From the NCBI GenBank assembly GCA_045577655.1, contig JAZNIU010000034.1, positions 1-13,246 of the forward strand: 13,246 nt of DNA, read 5' to 3'. Shown piece after piece: positions 12,285-13,246 of the stretch. Position numbers and translations under genes: made by a program. This DNA is from RGIG7450 sp045577655 (GTDB lineage: Bacteria; Bacillota; Clostridia; RUG12999). The first letter of the stretch is position 1. Each line of letters opens with the position of its first letter. Below the pieces are notes generated by a model. It was not told where the DNA came from and made no database searches. It saw only the letters and a list, made by a program, of their open reading frames with translations.

Positions 12285-13246
12285 ATGCTTAAAAAAAACG
12301 ACGAATATATTTGCAGAATTGAATCAAACGGAGCCGGTGGTGAAGGCGTTTGCCATATTGACGGTTTTACTATTTTTGTTCCGGGGACGGTTGCAGGCGA
12401 TGAAGTAAAAGTGAAAATACTGAAAGTGCTCAGCGGTTATGCGTTTGGCAAAACTGTGGAAATTGTTTCTCCGTCTGTTTACAGAACAGAGCCTAAATGC
12501 TCAAAAGCGAGCCGGTGCGGCGGTTGCGATATTGCACATATAGATTATAATTACCAGCTTAAAATCAAAAGAGATATTGTTGTTTCTGCACTTGAAAGAA
12601 TAGGAAAAATAAAAGATGCCGAAGTTGGCGAAACGGTTGGAATGGACAATCCTTTCTTTTATAGAAATAAAATGCAGTTTCCTGTTGGATTGGACAAAGA
12701 GGGCAAAATAACATATGGTTTTTATGCAAAAAGAAGTCACAACATTGTTTCTGCTGAAGAATGTGTTACAGGCAAACAGTATTGCAAATCAATACTTGAT
12801 GCCATAGTAAATTATATGGAAGAAACGGGAGTAAATCCTTATGATGAGGGTTTGCACAAGGGCGAGGTCAGACATGTTTTTATAAGAGATTCTGTATTGA
12901 CGGGCGAAATTATGGTAGTATTGTGCGTCAATGCAGACAGTTTGCCATACACTGATGTCCTGGTCGAAAAATTGCTTGAAACAGATAAAAATATTTCCGG
13001 TATATTGCTGAACATTAATAAAAAGAAAACAAATCTTATTATGGGCGAAAAAAATGTCCTTCTTTTCGGGAAGGATTATATCACAGACAGTATAGGAAAA
13101 TTTAAGTTTAAAATTTCACCCCACAGTTTTTATCAGATAAACCCTGTTCAGACAGAAAAATTATATCAGCTTGCTGCAGAATGTGCAGGAGATTTAAAAG
13201 ACAAGGTTGTGTTTGATTTATATTGCGGCGCGGGAACAATTTCGCT
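12285..13246 (+). CDS. 23S rRNA (uracil-C5)-methyltransferase, RlmD/RlmCD type (partial, 3' end outside window)
   Basis: The reading frame is open for 320 codons to the window edge. It begins with a TRAM RNA-binding domain (about 1-60: KKNDEY...GEGV...DGFTIFVPG...GDEVKV). Four cysteines fit the [4Fe-4S] site of the RumA/RlmD branch: C72, C78 and C81 (KCSKASRCGGC) and C160 (SAEEC). YRNKMQFPVG (126-135) and PHSFYQINPVQTEKLY (279-294) are family motifs. The S-adenosylmethionine-binding DLYCGAGTIS (311-320) is the last thing visible; the catalytic cysteine and glutamate lie beyond the edge. Members convert specific uridines of 23S rRNA (747 and/or 1939, E. coli numbering) to m5U; Firmicutes often use one enzyme, RlmCD, for both. 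TrmA-type tRNA specificity is less likely because TrmA lacks the TRAM domain and cluster. ATG 12285 fits the family N-terminus, though its ribosome binding site is weak. Confidence 0.9.
   Translation, partial: MLKKNDEYICRIESNGAGGEGVCHIDGFTIFVPGTVAGDEVKVKILKVLSGYAFGKTVEIVSPSVYRTEPKCSKASRCGGCDIAHIDYNYQLKIKRDIVVSALERIGKIKDAEVGETVGMDNPFFYRNKMQFPVGLDKEGKITYGFYAKRSHNIVSAEECVTGKQYCKSILDAIVNYMEETGVNPYDEGLHKGEVRHVFIRDSVLTGEIMVVLCVNADSLPYTDVLVEKLLETDKNISGILLNINKKKTNLIMGEKNVLLFGKDYITDSIGKFKFKISPHSFYQINPVQTEKLYQLAAECAGDLKDKVVFDLYCGAGTIS

Noticed and set aside
1..13246. Search for CRISPR arrays, insertion sequences, tRNA genes, attachment sites or defence genes
   Set aside because: I found no regularly spaced repeats, transposase or recombinase motifs, cloverleaf-like segments, or recognisable defence proteins; the gene content is chromosomal and mostly conserved.

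Overview
The window is AT-rich DNA with strong GGAGG-type ribosome binding sites, sigma-A-like promoters and many intrinsic terminators. It carries a Firmicutes-type infC-rpmI-rplT operon with a leader attenuator, a CwlD-type cell-wall amidase and an S-layer-homology protein. I infer a Gram-positive-type, probably spore-forming member of the Clostridia; genus and species cannot be read from the sequence. Most of it is housekeeping chromosome. There are no tRNA or rRNA genes, CRISPR arrays, insertion sequences or phage genes.

Left part (1-4740). A tRNA t6A dehydratase (tcdA, minus) is divergent from a small DMT/YdcZ-type membrane protein (plus). That gene converges on a secreted S-layer-homology protein (minus) across a shared terminator. 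The S-layer gene has its own promoter, a leader hairpin next to its Shine-Dalgarno and a 14-bp inverted repeat just upstream. A two-gene unit follows: a CwlD-like amidase and a protein of unknown function whose ribosome binding site begins directly after the amidase stop.

Central part (4740-10770). All minus strand: infC-rpmI-rplT, then a SpoU-family rRNA methyltransferase (RlmP/YsgA-like), topA, trmFO and trxA. Spacing is tight, and topA and trmFO overlap by 11 nt. The only convincing promoter lies upstream of infC, followed by a structured leader of about 140 nt ending in an attenuator. infC appears to start at an AUC codon, the rare class of start that IF3 itself disfavours. A terminator-like hairpin between rplT and the methyltransferase leaves almost no room for a promoter, so the downstream genes probably depend on read-through.

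Right part (10770-13246). A cytosolic member of the neutral/alkaline ceramidase family (minus) is divergent from an iron-sulfur RNA m5U methyltransferase of the RlmD/RlmCD type (plus), which runs off the right edge.

Four separate RNA-modification enzymes (TcdA, TrmFO, RlmP-like, RlmD-like) occur in 13 kb alongside IF3, L35 and L20, so the window is dominated by translation and RNA maturation. The items most worth following up are the infC start and leader, the rplT/rlmP read-through junction, the unknown partner of cwlD, the regulatory DNA in front of the S-layer gene, and the ceramidase-family protein without a signal peptide.
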